A stretch of DNA of 64,000 nt from the NCBI GenBank assembly GCA_040771825.1, contig JAXGZG010000005.1:62001-126000 (forward strand), read 5' to 3'. Positions 1 through 8,423 of the stretch are shown here, in pieces. Each line of letters opens with the position of its first letter. Within the stretch, counting starts at the first letter, position 1. The notes under the pieces are model-generated. The model saw only the letters and a list, made by a program, of their open reading frames with translations, was not told the origin of the DNA and ran no database searches. Both the position numbers and the translations under genes were made by a program. This DNA is from JAXGZG01 sp040771825 (lineage in GTDB: Bacteria > Bacillota > Sulfobacillia > Fermentithermobacillales > Fermentithermobacillaceae).

Positions 1-1
1 G

Positions 2-616
2 GCGTTGGCCAAAGACATCAAGATTATCATGTGGTCCAACGTTGACGAAGGGGCCAACGTCACCGAGCCTATCACCCAGAAGACTGGGGCCGAGATGGGC
101 AAGACTTACGGCGTTGACTGGGTCAACCTCGGGTACAAACCCGGCGGCGAAGTCACCATGAAGAAGATGGTGGACAATTTCTGGGAAGGCGCCGCTTATG
201 TCGACATGAAAGGCACGCGTTTGGAGAATCTCCCCATCATGCAAGGCTTTACATCTCTTAAGGACGCCGACCTCCTCATCGACATGATGGCGGTCGTGCC
301 GAGCCCTGCTGAGAACTATCTTAAGATGGTTTCTGTGCCCCACGGTGTTCCCCTGGCTGTTGGAACCACCGCCATTCAGGCGCCTACCGAAATGCCGTAC
401 TACTCGTCAGGGCAGTACAAGGGCATGCTAGGCGGCCTTAGGGGAGCTGCCGAGTACGAGTATTTGACGCAGAATCCTGGCCCGGCCATGGTAGGCATGG
501 ACGCCCAGTCCGCTGCTCACATCCTGGTCATTCTCCTTATCGCCCTTGGCAACCTCGGTTACTTCCTTAGCGAAAGAAAGAACACTAAGGGCCTCTCTGT
601 AGGAGGTGGCAACTGA
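2..616 (+). CDS. Conserved hypothetical protein with C-terminal membrane segment (5' truncated)
   Basis: The frame is open to the window edge and the first possible start (TTG at 5) has no visible ribosome site, so this is probably the C-terminal ~200 residues of a longer protein. The soluble part carries a repeated style of segment (GYKPGG near residue 43, LPIMQGF near 76, a GLLGGLRGAAEYE-type stretch near 140), ending in one hydrophobic helix (residues ~168-188) and a short charged tail. I recognise this as a pattern seen in conserved uncharacterised membrane-anchored proteins but cannot name a function. The stop overlaps the start of the next gene (TGATG), so the two are translationally coupled and probably act together at the membrane. 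Confidence 0.7.
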   Translation, partial: ALAKDIKIIMWSNVDEGANVTEPITQKTGAEMGKTYGVDWVNLGYKPGGEVTMKKMVDNFWEGAAYVDMKGTRLENLPIMQGFTSLKDADLLIDMMAVVPSPAENYLKMVSVPHGVPLAVGTTAIQAPTEMPYYSSGQYKGMLGGLRGAAEYEYLTQNPGPAMVGMDAQSAAHILVILLIALGNLGYFLSERKNTKGLSVGGGN

Positions 617-1227
617 TGAATCCGGTGCTTACAACTTGGCTTTCAGCTTTCTTCACCATCGCTATCTACACCTTAGTCCTGTACAAGGACAACAAGGTGT
701 TCCGCTTCGCCGAGACAGTAATGGTCGGAATCACCGCCGCCAACGGTATTGTTCTGACGTTTCACAACTATATAAAGCCCGCTGTAGCTGTGGACATTGT
801 TCAGAACCACAAGTACCTGCAGCTGATCCCCATTGTCTTGGGACTTCTCATGTACACAAGGTTCATTAAGCCCATAGCGTGGGTATCTAGGATTCCAATG
901 GGATTCTGGATCGGTGTCGGCGCGGGGTACATCTTCACCAGAACCCCGGCGGTGTTCATCAGCCAGATCTCGGCCACATTCATGTCCCTTAACACTGTGA
1001 ATAACATCATCTTCGTAGTCGGCGCTGTGTGTACGGTGGTATACTTCTACTTCACGGTGCCCACCTCAAGCGTGCCCATGAAGGGTGCAACAACGCTAGG
1101 CAAATGGTTCTTGCTGATATCGTTCGGGGCCGCCTTCGGTTCCACGGTTATGAGCCGTATCTCAGTGCTCCTTGGACGGCTTCAGTTCCTGATACAGGAC
1201 ATTCTGAAAATAGGCACCGCAGCCTAG
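616..1227 (+). CDS. Integral membrane protein, about seven hydrophobic segments
   Basis: A 203-residue protein made almost entirely of hydrophobic segments: roughly residues 3-22, 36-56, 70-88, 97-113, 122-147 and 160-180, joined by short loops. The ATG overlaps the upstream stop, and an AGGAGG at 601-606 inside the previous gene supplies the ribosome site. No catalytic motif or known transporter signature is visible. The tight coupling to the upstream membrane-anchored protein suggests a two-subunit membrane complex of unknown role. Confidence 0.75.
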   Translation: MNPVLTTWLSAFFTIAIYTLVLYKDNKVFRFAETVMVGITAANGIVLTFHNYIKPAVAVDIVQNHKYLQLIPIVLGLLMYTRFIKPIAWVSRIPMGFWIGVGAGYIFTRTPAVFISQISATFMSLNTVNNIIFVVGAVCTVVYFYFTVPTSSVPMKGATTLGKWFLLISFGAAFGSTVMSRISVLLGRLQFLIQDILKIGTAA

Positions 1228-1260
1228 GGACCTTTCGAGACCCAGGCAACACGTGAATGC

Positions 1261-1301
1261 GGGTCGATCCCGGACAACTTCGGGGTCGACCCCTTCCTAT
1301 T
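1261..1301 (+). terminator. Putative rho-independent terminator
   Basis: A 12-bp stem (1261-1272 with 1281-1292, one G-T pair) closes an 8-nt loop and is followed by a weak T-rich stretch (CTTCCTATT). It sits 34 bp after the membrane-protein pair and before the DUF885 gene. Confidence 0.55.
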
Positions 1302-1439
1302 GTGCCAAAGTCACAAAGATGTGGAAGTACGAGGAATTTGGGTGGGTTTGGCGAAGAATACAGTTGGAGGGTTATTCGTGGTACGAAACTTTGGACGAGC
1401 GCCCCACGAACCTCAAACAGATGAAGGGGAGGAACGAGA

Positions 1440-3095
1440 ATGACCGACAAGGAACTGACAATGTTGTACCGGTTGTTTGACGCTGAGTGCGCCCGAGCGT
1501 CTGACAAAATCCGGAACGCCCGTGAGTATGAGCCTTACCTGTTCATACCCACCCACGTAGCTAAGGAAGAACACGCGAAACTGCTGAACAGCCTGATGGC
1601 TAGGGCTCAAGCGCTTCCAGCGCCGGACGATGTGTATTCGCTTTTGAAGAATCACTTCGTCGAGTATCTAGAGGGCAAAATAGGCGGCCTGGAAGGAGCC
1701 TTCGAAGCGCCTGGAAACTTCATCAACGGCGTCACTAGGTTCATCGGCTTCATGAGCAGGAAAGACTCCCGGTTCGCCGAACAGCGGGCGGCCATCCTCG
1801 TAAGAAGGATTGGTCAGGTTGACGAGCTCTGGAGTGCCGTTAAGGCCCTCATCCCATCCACCAAGACGGTACACCTCAAAGGCCTAGCCATGGCCTGCGA
1901 CATGTTGGTTAATATCTGCGGGATTAACAAACCAAAGGTGCCCGAGTTTTACGCAGGGCTTCCTGACTCCCAACTCCAGGAGATCGCATCTGCCCTTGAC
2001 ACACTTGCTGCCAAGGCGACTGCATGGGGCGCTGAAGTCCGCAAGGCTCTGGAAGACAGAGATGACGCAGACAAAACCGACGAGTTCACCGTGGACTTCA
2101 ACATTGAGAAATACCGCAGCACTCTCGATACCAAGTATGGCGTAAGCCTTGACAAGCTTCTGAGCATGTGCGAGGACGAAGTGATTTCGACTCGGGAAGA
2201 GATGTTCGACATCGCCGAGAGAATCCCGGGAGTCAAGATCCCCAGAACCGTAAAGGGCGTTTCGGATGCTCTAAACAAGTTCGCCGGACCCGCTAAGACC
2301 GCTGAAGAGATGTTCGCCCGATGCAGGGCGTACTTAGCCAGAGGTAGAGAAGGCACCAGGGGCTATGTGAACATGCCCGAGGAAGTCTGCCGAGTGGTAC
2401 CCATGGAAGAAGAGGGCCGGGCAGTCAACCCGTGGGGAGGCTACCGCGGCGGATGCCCCAGAAGAACCCCGCTCGCAGGAGAAATGGTGCTGAACCCAGA
2501 CAACGTTCCTGCCATTACCGACGGCTGGATCAAGATCAACGCTTTGCACGAGTCGTATCCGGGGCACCACGTGCAGTTTTTGAGGGCCAACTCGGATCCG
2601 CTCCCTGAGACGGTAAGAGAAGGCGCCAAATCCACGCCTCTCCAAGAGGGCACCTGCCTTCGTACCGAGCGCGTGTTTGAGTTCGTGTTCCCTGAGGATC
2701 CGTTCTACCCGCTGTTTGTGGCCTACAGGCGTCACCACGGTGCGACCCGCATCAAGGTTGACCTCTACCTGCACTACTACAACCGTGGGTTCAAAGACGC
2801 CATGCAACTGTACGTAGACGAAATGGATTTCAGCGTCAAGAGCGCTACCGGTCAGGCACTAGGCCAAGTTGGCGTGACGGGCCTTGGCCCCGGGTACTTC
2901 ACCACATACTATTACGGGATGAAAAGGATCCAGGAGTTGCAAGCCGAGCACGGTTACAGCGACAAGTCGTTCACCGAGCTTCTGTTCGCGGTAAGCCGCA
3001 CCAGCCTGAAGAGCTTCGAGGCTTTCTTGAACCTTAGCGAGGCCGATAGAAGGCGGTTCCTCACGGGGTTCGATAGCCTTTTGCCCCGCGGCTAA
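1440..3095 (+). CDS. DUF885 family zinc metallopeptidase-like protein
   Basis: A 551-residue cytoplasmic protein with no signal peptide. The diagnostic motif is HESYPGHHVQ at about residues 370-379, an HExxxxHH-type variant characteristic of DUF885, a family related to gluzincin metallopeptidases. A second conserved block, GTCLRTERVFE, follows near residue 405, and the C-terminal third is rich in aromatic residues as usual for the family. Length is normal (550-600). The start is an ATG preceded by GGGGAGGAACGAGA. The gene stands alone, with hairpins on both sides. Peptidase activity is inferred from the motif; the substrate is unknown. Confidence 0.85.
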   Translation: MTDKELTMLYRLFDAECARASDKIRNAREYEPYLFIPTHVAKEEHAKLLNSLMARAQALPAPDDVYSLLKNHFVEYLEGKIGGLEGAFEAPGNFINGVTRFIGFMSRKDSRFAEQRAAILVRRIGQVDELWSAVKALIPSTKTVHLKGLAMACDMLVNICGINKPKVPEFYAGLPDSQLQEIASALDTLAAKATAWGAEVRKALEDRDDADKTDEFTVDFNIEKYRSTLDTKYGVSLDKLLSMCEDEVISTREEMFDIAERIPGVKIPRTVKGVSDALNKFAGPAKTAEEMFARCRAYLARGREGTRGYVNMPEEVCRVVPMEEEGRAVNPWGGYRGGCPRRTPLAGEMVLNPDNVPAITDGWIKINALHESYPGHHVQFLRANSDPLPETVREGAKSTPLQEGTCLRTERVFEFVFPEDPFYPLFVAYRRHHGATRIKVDLYLHYYNRGFKDAMQLYVDEMDFSVKSATGQALGQVGVTGLGPGYFTTYYYGMKRIQELQAEHGYSDKSFTELLFAVSRTSLKSFEAFLNLSEADRRRFLTGFDSLLPRG

Positions 3096-3120
3096 CGCTT
3101 TGGGCAAGCAGTAGAGACTC

Positions 3121-3151
3121 AGGGTCCCATGGGAATTTCCCATGGGACCCT
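3121..3151 (+). terminator. Near-perfect palindrome after the DUF885 gene
   Basis: Two 15-base arms (3121-3135 and 3137-3151) are exact reverse complements around one central base. It lies 26 bp after the DUF885 stop. No T run follows, so it may be a bidirectional terminator, an mRNA-stabilising hairpin or a protein-binding palindrome. Confidence 0.5.
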
Positions 3152-3305
3152 TCAACACGAAGAGAACCTCCTCTCACCCTGTCTGGACACACCAAGACAG
3201 AAATCCCTTTTGACCTCAGAATCCCCATGGGAGAACAGCACACCTGGAAGCCGATTGACATAATCTGTTGACAGAACCAACGACCGCCTGAGAGGAGGTA
3301 CAGTA

Positions 3306-3515
3306 ATGCCCGACAACGAAGTAATAAAGGCTGTCCTAGATGCGATTGGAGCCAACGCCGCTCGGTCCGACTGCCGGAATCCAAAACATCAGGAGGAAGA
3401 GTGCGAAGCCCCTGACAAAGTCTTCTACTTCATCTTCTGCAAGTGCGTCACAATAAACAACGGTGCCTGTGGAGAGTGGGAGTTCTGCAACGCCGATGGG
3501 CCGTGCAGAGGCTAA
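3306..3515 (+). CDS. Small cysteine-rich protein
   Basis: A 69-residue protein with seven cysteines (23, 33, 45, 47, 55, 61, 67), all in the C-terminal two thirds, and an acidic, lysine-poor N-terminus. There is no signal peptide. A strong AGAGGAGG site lies 8 bp before the ATG, and the gene ends in a perfect 18-bp terminator, so this looks like a genuine monocistronic gene rather than a chance frame. The cysteine spacing does not match a standard zinc ribbon (only C45/C47 is a CxC). It could bind metal or be disulfide-rich; I do not recognise a family. Confidence 0.65.
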   Translation: MPDNEVIKAVLDAIGANAARSDCRNPKHQEEECEAPDKVFYFIFCKCVTINNGACGEWEFCNADGPCRG

Positions 3516-3521
3516 GATCGC

Positions 3522-3561
3522 ACAAGAAAGGGAGCCCGGTCAACCGGGCTCCCTTTCTTGT
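3522..3561 (+). terminator. Strong rho-independent (bidirectional) terminator
   Basis: A perfect 18-bp stem (3522-3539 with 3544-3561) with a TCAA tetraloop. The stem begins with an A-rich arm and ends in CTTTCTT, so it can work on both strands. It is 6 bp after the cysteine-rich gene. Confidence 0.9.
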
Positions 3562-4192
3562 CAGGCGAGAATCCACATGCTTCAACTCGGCTACCGACGA
3601 AACAAATTCACCCGTTCGGTCATCATGAGGTACAACCCGTTCCTTCTCTCCCCAAGTTCACCTCGCAACCCATGCCCTTCTAGACCCTTCCTCAGTGCAG
3701 CAGCTATTCTGCGCGACCCGATTCTCCCCGGATTCTTGGGAATTTGAACGACAACATAAGTGTCGCACAGGGCGCATGTATTGCTGGGGCCATGCCTGGC
3801 TTTCCAGGTCCGGATCCTCCCCAATGGAGGAACGTATTGTGAGTTAACTCGAGATACCTCTAGTCTGGGCTTTTTCTCCCGAAACCGCTGTATCGATGCG
3901 CGCAGTCTCTCAAACACCCCACCAAACAATCGCCTGATCGGGGATGCCGGTCTATTGCGTAAGGTCCTAGTACAGTCTCTGTGGTCCGTGTCAGACCGGG
4001 ACCTACCCCGTCGGAAGCGTCTGTGGGGCCCCTTGCGACTCCAAGGCGAACAATTCGATAGCCGCCTCATGTATGAACAGACCCTCCTTTCCTCGCCAAA
4101 CAGGTCCATCGCAACTGCCCGTTAACACATTATGTCAATGCTGCGCTTCTAGTTACTCTGCGGCGATTTGGCCCCCTGGCCTGCCCAGCCAA
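3562..4192. other. 630-bp stretch without a convincing gene
   Basis: Several frames are open here (the longest is 172 codons on the minus strand, 3591-4109), but the predicted peptides are Arg/Ser-rich, overlap each other, have no ribosome site and match no family I know. Part of the minus-strand frame (about 3600-3780) reads more protein-like and could be a decayed gene end. I make no call. Confidence 0.4.
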
Positions 4193-4579
4193 TTACTTCG
4201 CTTCGGCGTCGCTCTTTCGCGGAAGCAAATCCGTGTAGTTTACGTTCCTGAATCGCGCACATGTTAGCTCTTTGCCCGTTCTCACCCATTCGACGATGTC
4301 ATGCAGAAGGTTAGAGCCTCCTGTCATCGTCAATGCTGAGAAAATATAGCCGACGAAATACCACCGGAAGCAGATCCCGAACAGGTCGAAAAAGTTCAGG
4401 TTTGCCCCGACCGCAGTAATCAGGGAGAACACGAACGAAAGGAGAAGGGGTGTCTCAACGCCGAGAAACTTCTTCTTGTCCAGGGAGGGAAATACTTTCA
4501 GGACTACCTCTACGATCCTTTCCACCACGAAGGCCAAGAAAACCCACAGCACTAGCACACTTTGTGGGGGAACAGCCAT
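4193..4579 (-). CDS. Small holin-like integral membrane protein
   Basis: About 128 residues from an ATG at 4579, which has GAAGGAGG nine bases upstream; the longer frame to 4636 would add an Arg-rich, unlikely N-terminus. Three hydrophobic segments are visible (about residues 6-25, 45-65 and 75-95), with charged KKKF between the first two and a polar tail. The short multi-helix layout resembles holins or other small membrane proteins, but there is no endolysin or phage gene nearby. Function unknown. Confidence 0.65.
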   Translation of the reverse strand: MAVPPQSVLVLWVFLAFVVERIVEVVLKVFPSLDKKKFLGVETPLLLSFVFSLITAVGANLNFFDLFGICFRWYFVGYIFSALTMTGGSNLLHDIVEWVRTGKELTCARFRNVNYTDLLPRKSDAEAK

Positions 4580-4837
4580 ACGCTCCAGCCTCCTTCGAAA
4601 TCCAGGCTGTATCGTTCTACGCCTGGCTCTCAACATAATATGTTGACCGAGTCACTCTGTGCCTGTAGCCACTTCATTCCGCTACTCGTCAGACCGAAGC
4701 AATCATGGTAGACCCAGGTTGGAGTGTCACCTGCCAGATTCAGGCATATGAGCACGACTTAGCGTCTCCTGCCAAGGAACTCTTGCTTCTCCCTCCACGT
4801 CTTATGGGATAGTCCGAAAACGGAGGTTATCCTAGGA

Positions 4838-6370
4838 ATGAGGAATTTTGGGTCTGTGATCAGCCGAAGCGTGCTTGTGGGTGCGGCCACAATCATGCTG
4901 TTGGCCCTGGTACTCGGCGCCTGCGAAATGCCTTGGCAGAAACCACACCTGATACTGGAGCCTAAGGTCGTGGCCGAACTCCCTCTTGAAGGCGGTTTTT
5001 GGAATCAGGAGCCTGCCCAAGCGATCTCTCCCGATGGCAAGTACATATTGGGCGAGCAGCGCAATTCAAGCACAGTAGGGATTATGGCCATCTCATTAGG
5101 GTCAGGCGAAAACGTGACGTTCGCGTCAGTAGCGGCAGAGTGGGCCAGCCAGCACTATGCTTGGTACTACCCTGCAGGTTGGGTCTCATCGGAGAAATGC
5201 GTGTACCTCGCGCTAGGGGAAGGACAGGGAGAGGGCCAAGATAAACGCGGCGTGGGGATAATGACTGGAGACGTTGATACGGGCAAAGTTGAGGAATCCG
5301 CCTTTATCGAGCTTTCCGCCGGCGAGTTTCACGAAGCGACCGTGATCAACGGGAAGTCTAAAGTCCTTATCCACGTCACAGGCGCCTTATGGGAGTACGA
5401 CATGGCCAATGGGAGTCTCCGTAAGGTCAAAGACAACCTCCCCATCTATGACGGCCTTTTTTACCTGGCCATATCCCCCACGGGCGAACATGCCGCATAC
5501 AGAATTGTGGGTGACCATGGTGGCCTGTACGTTTTGGACACTTCCACAGGCGAAGAGCGGTTACTCCTTCCTAACGGCGATACCATGAGCTTTCTCCCTT
5601 CGTGGTCGCCCGACGGTAACTGGATAGCGGCATACACTGTGCCTCAACGACCGAATGCGGAAGACCTTCAACCCTGGGAACGCTATGACTACTTTGAAGG
5701 CGAGGACGGGCCCCTCTCTATCAGTCCTGCCGTCACTGTGATAAACCCCAAGGCAAGTCAGAAGAAGTCAGTCACAGTAGACGACAAACTCCTGTCGGGC
5801 GTAACCTGGAGCAGTGACTCCAAGGCTCTTGCCTTTTTTACCGGCACCGAGAAGCCCAAAGGCAGCGATCCAAACTACATCTACGAACCGGTTACTTTTG
5901 ACGGCGCTATGATGATCGACGTCTTGGGCGAAAGCTCTCCCTATCTCGTGACGGATCTAGCATCGCTGCCGGGGTTCAAGGATTCCCATGTCTCGGGGTC
6001 TTTCGCCGTCATAAAGCCAGAGGCTAAGGCCATATACTTCACGGCAACAGTCAGCGGAGAAGCCGAGTTCTGGTACGGAGCCAAAGACAAGTCCCCACAG
6101 AAGATTGGTGACGGATACTGGTCGGCTCCTTTTGTGCCGCCTGTCTATCAAGGTCAATCTCTTGGACTGTTGACCACGAACAGCAAATCTGCCTTGTGGC
6201 TACTCGGCCCTGAATCTCAGCGCATTGTCGGCGAGTTTGACGCCTCCAGTTCTTGGCTAGACTTCGCCGGGTACTCTCAAGACATCTTGATAGTTCGCAA
6301 CGACCTCTACGATTCCGATGCATGTCGTCTGACGGTGTACAGGATGTTCAATGACGCTAAAGAGAAGTGA
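4838..6370 (+). CDS. Lipoprotein with WD40-like (PD40/TolB-type) beta-propeller repeats
   Basis: A 510-residue secreted lipoprotein. The N-terminus has a positively charged start, a hydrophobic core and a lipobox ending LVLGAC (Cys about residue 30). The rest carries repeated propeller blades marked by SPDGKY, SPTGEH, SPDGNW and SSDSKA motifs followed by short beta-strand sequences, the signature of PD40/TolB-like repeats. A GGAGG lies 12 bp before the ATG. It is convergent with the metallo-beta-lactamase gene, with only 14 bp between stops. Likely anchored outside the membrane and involved in binding; ligand unknown. Confidence 0.8.
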   Translation: MRNFGSVISRSVLVGAATIMLLALVLGACEMPWQKPHLILEPKVVAELPLEGGFWNQEPAQAISPDGKYILGEQRNSSTVGIMAISLGSGENVTFASVAAEWASQHYAWYYPAGWVSSEKCVYLALGEGQGEGQDKRGVGIMTGDVDTGKVEESAFIELSAGEFHEATVINGKSKVLIHVTGALWEYDMANGSLRKVKDNLPIYDGLFYLAISPTGEHAAYRIVGDHGGLYVLDTSTGEERLLLPNGDTMSFLPSWSPDGNWIAAYTVPQRPNAEDLQPWERYDYFEGEDGPLSISPAVTVINPKASQKKSVTVDDKLLSGVTWSSDSKALAFFTGTEKPKGSDPNYIYEPVTFDGAMMIDVLGESSPYLVTDLASLPGFKDSHVSGSFAVIKPEAKAIYFTATVSGEAEFWYGAKDKSPQKIGDGYWSAPFVPPVYQGQSLGLLTTNSKSALWLLGPESQRIVGEFDASSSWLDFAGYSQDILIVRNDLYDSDACRLTVYRMFNDAKEK

Positions 6371-6384
6371 GGCGGCAGGCTAGG

Positions 6385-7326
6385 CTAGCTACCCTGCACA
6401 ACGTGGCTTTTCTCGGTGCTCACGGTGGCGCTCTCTCCGTCGCTGCTCACAGTGATTGTTCCGTGCAGATCGGTGCGGTAGATTGATACTTGAGCGGCAG
6501 CCAACCGGTCAAGAAGGCTCTTGGTAGGATGACCATAATCATTGTCTGCACCTACAGAGATCACGGCAATGGAGGGGCTCATGGCTCTTAGGAAACTTGA
6601 ACTTGTGGACGTAGCGCTGCCGTGATGCCCCACCTTGAGAACGTCCACTTCAGGAATGGTCTTGGCGGCTATCATATCCTTCTCAGCGGCGCTGCCGGCA
6701 TCGCCGGCGAACAAGAATACCTGGGAATCGTAGGTAAGAACCACTACGGCAGAGAGGTCGTTGAGATCACTGTAGGACTTAGCGGGCCCCACAAGGCTCG
6801 CCTTAAGGTCGCTGGAGTCAATAAGCACCTTCCCGGCCTTTGCCTCAGTGACCATCAGTCCCTTATCCTTGATGGCCCTCAATAGGTTCTCATAGGTGAC
6901 CGTCGTGTGGGAAGACCTTGGCATGACGACTTCGCCTATATCGAAGGCTTTGATTACCGCCCCAGCGCCGCCAATATGATCCTCATGAGGGTGGGTTAGA
7001 ATAAGGTAGTCGACTCTCGTCACACCCGCGTCTGCCAGCGTCTTTACCAATGTGCCGCCTGCGGATCTGGTGCCTGCATCTATCACCATGGTTTCGCCGG
7101 ACGGCAGCGTTATGAAGCACGAATCTCCCTGGCCAACATCTAGATAACGAACAGTAAGAGTCTTCCTCTGAGGATCCTCGCCGTCTTTGGTTTCATGGGC
7201 CGCCCTGCAGCCGGACATGGTGAGCGCCAGCAAAACGCAGAACACGACCGCCAATAACCTGTGATGACGCTGACCCCAATCCCGATCGACGGAAGCACCC
7301 AACTTGCTACGCATCCTTTTGGCCAT
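6385..7326 (-). CDS. ComEC/Rec2-like MBL-fold hydrolase lipoprotein
   Basis: A 313-residue metallo-beta-lactamase-fold protein of the stand-alone ComEC C-terminal type. The N-terminus has a hydrophobic segment ending in TMSGC (Cys 40), a probable lipidation site. The core shows LDVGQGDS (62-69), the metal-binding HPHEDH (112-117), a later FAGDAG and KVGHHGS. Family members are secreted or membrane-tethered nucleases or phosphodiesterases linked to DNA processing; activity here is inferred. AAGGAG lies nine bases before the ATG. A DUF3006 gene lies just upstream on the same strand, a pairing common in Firmicutes. Confidence 0.88.
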   Translation of the reverse strand: MAKRMRSKLGASVDRDWGQRHHRLLAVVFCVLLALTMSGCRAAHETKDGEDPQRKTLTVRYLDVGQGDSCFITLPSGETMVIDAGTRSAGGTLVKTLADAGVTRVDYLILTHPHEDHIGGAGAVIKAFDIGEVVMPRSSHTTVTYENLLRAIKDKGLMVTEAKAGKVLIDSSDLKASLVGPAKSYSDLNDLSAVVVLTYDSQVFLFAGDAGSAAEKDMIAAKTIPEVDVLKVGHHGSATSTSSSFLRAMSPSIAVISVGADNDYGHPTKSLLDRLAAAQVSIYRTDLHGTITVSSDGESATVSTEKSHVVQGS

Positions 7327-7365
7327 TTCAAATCGCTCCTTGGCCGCTTCCGAGAAGAACCGATT

Positions 7366-7569
7366 CTACTTCCTGAACAATTCGTCCTCTAGCCGCCTGA
7401 TGGTTTCCCTTCGAGCATCAGTCGCTTCTTTGTCAACTCGGACGTCAAAGTAGACCGCATCCCCCTCCCGGACCTCTGGAGGCAGAAGCGTCCGAGGAAA
7501 ACGGAACATCTCGCCATCCCACTCAAGAAGAGCCCAGTCTCCTTCAAACCTGTCGACAATAACCAACAC
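7366..7569 (-). CDS. DUF3006 family protein
   Basis: A short protein beginning with the family hallmark VIVDRFEGDWALLEW, followed by PRTLLPPEVREGDAV and a charged helical C-terminus. The frame extends to 7608, but I prefer the GTG at 7569 because it places the DRFEG motif at the usual N-terminal position and has AAGGATGG eight bases upstream; the start is not certain. It precedes the ComEC-like hydrolase by about 40 bp in a likely two-gene operon. DUF3006 function is unknown. Confidence 0.8.
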   Translation of the reverse strand: MLVIVDRFEGDWALLEWDGEMFRFPRTLLPPEVREGDAVYFDVRVDKEATDARRETIRRLEDELFRK

Positions 7570-7798
7570 GCATCCCATCCTTGACCGAGTAATATACGGA
7601 ACATCCACCTGTTAGAACACGGGCCCAGATGTGCCCTAGAATAGCATCGGCAGGAGTCTGGGAAAACTTAGGTCAGAACAAGACAAAGCCCGGCAGGGCA
7701 GAAACATGCCCACACCGAGCCTACCACACAAGCCTCTTACTTATCGAGATTCATTGCCTAGTGCCGCTCAGCCGCAAACCGAAGGCCCCGCACCCTCG

Positions 7799-8281
7799 TC
7801 ACACAACCATGCCACCCAACACGATCATCCCCACAGCCATATACGGAACCAAGAAATCCACGCAACGCGCGCCCATGGCAGCCCTCAGCACCAGATAATC
7901 AGCTCCGGCGAAGACCAAGGTGCCGTTCAAAACAGTTGTGCCCATTCCGGGTCGGGGACCTGGCGCCGGTTCGCACCGCCCAGCGAAAGGCTCAAGCGGC
8001 GTTACGTGCCCGCCTCCAGGCGGCACGCCAGGCGTCAGCGGGGGGCCCCCGAACCCTGGCCCTACTCCTGGAGAGCCGGCGGCCGGGCCGGTCATCCCAG
8101 GCTCAGTTGGCGGAACGAACGGCGGGCAAGGCCCCGGACAGGGCTGTCCTGGCACCTCCATGACCATGTGTGCGTGCACACCCCTCAGGTAGATGACAAC
8201 AGGCTGTCCCAGCAGCGTACCCAGTCGGGCCATGAAGGTGCCCGGCATCTGAAGGATTCCTGCCTCGTCTAAGGTAGACAT
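7799..8281 (-). CDS. Sm-like fold protein split by a Pro/Gly-rich insert
   Basis: About 160 residues from an ATG at 8281 with GGGAGGG nine bases upstream. Residues ~13-33 (LGTLLGQPVVIYLRG) read like the first strands of a small Sm/YuzF-like barrel as found in spore-coat-associated Firmicutes proteins. Residues ~45-110 are a Gly/Pro insert with many GPG, PPG and PGV steps. The fold then resumes with NGTLVFAGADYLVL and FLVPYMAVG. The insert is unlike its neighbours in composition. A role at the spore or cell surface is a guess; no experimental family is recognised. Confidence 0.6.
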   Translation of the reverse strand: MSTLDEAGILQMPGTFMARLGTLLGQPVVIYLRGVHAHMVMEVPGQPCPGPCPPFVPPTEPGMTGPAAGSPGVGPGFGGPPLTPGVPPGGGHVTPLEPFAGRCEPAPGPRPGMGTTVLNGTLVFAGADYLVLRAAMGARCVDFLVPYMAVGMIVLGGMVV

Positions 8282-8423
8282 AACATTTATCCCTCCCATC
8301 CCATGCATTCTCGTCGACATGTTATGTCGCGCTGGGGCCGGTGGTGCGGGGCGGGATAAGCCTAACGATGGCAGGGCACGCGCAAAGTGGGCCGCCACCC
8401 TCGGGCGTAATGCCTAGACGACG

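Noticed and set aside
3255..3273. Two TTGACA hexamers before the cysteine-rich gene
   Set aside because: No TATAAT-like -10 at 16-18 bp from either; not enough for a promoter call.
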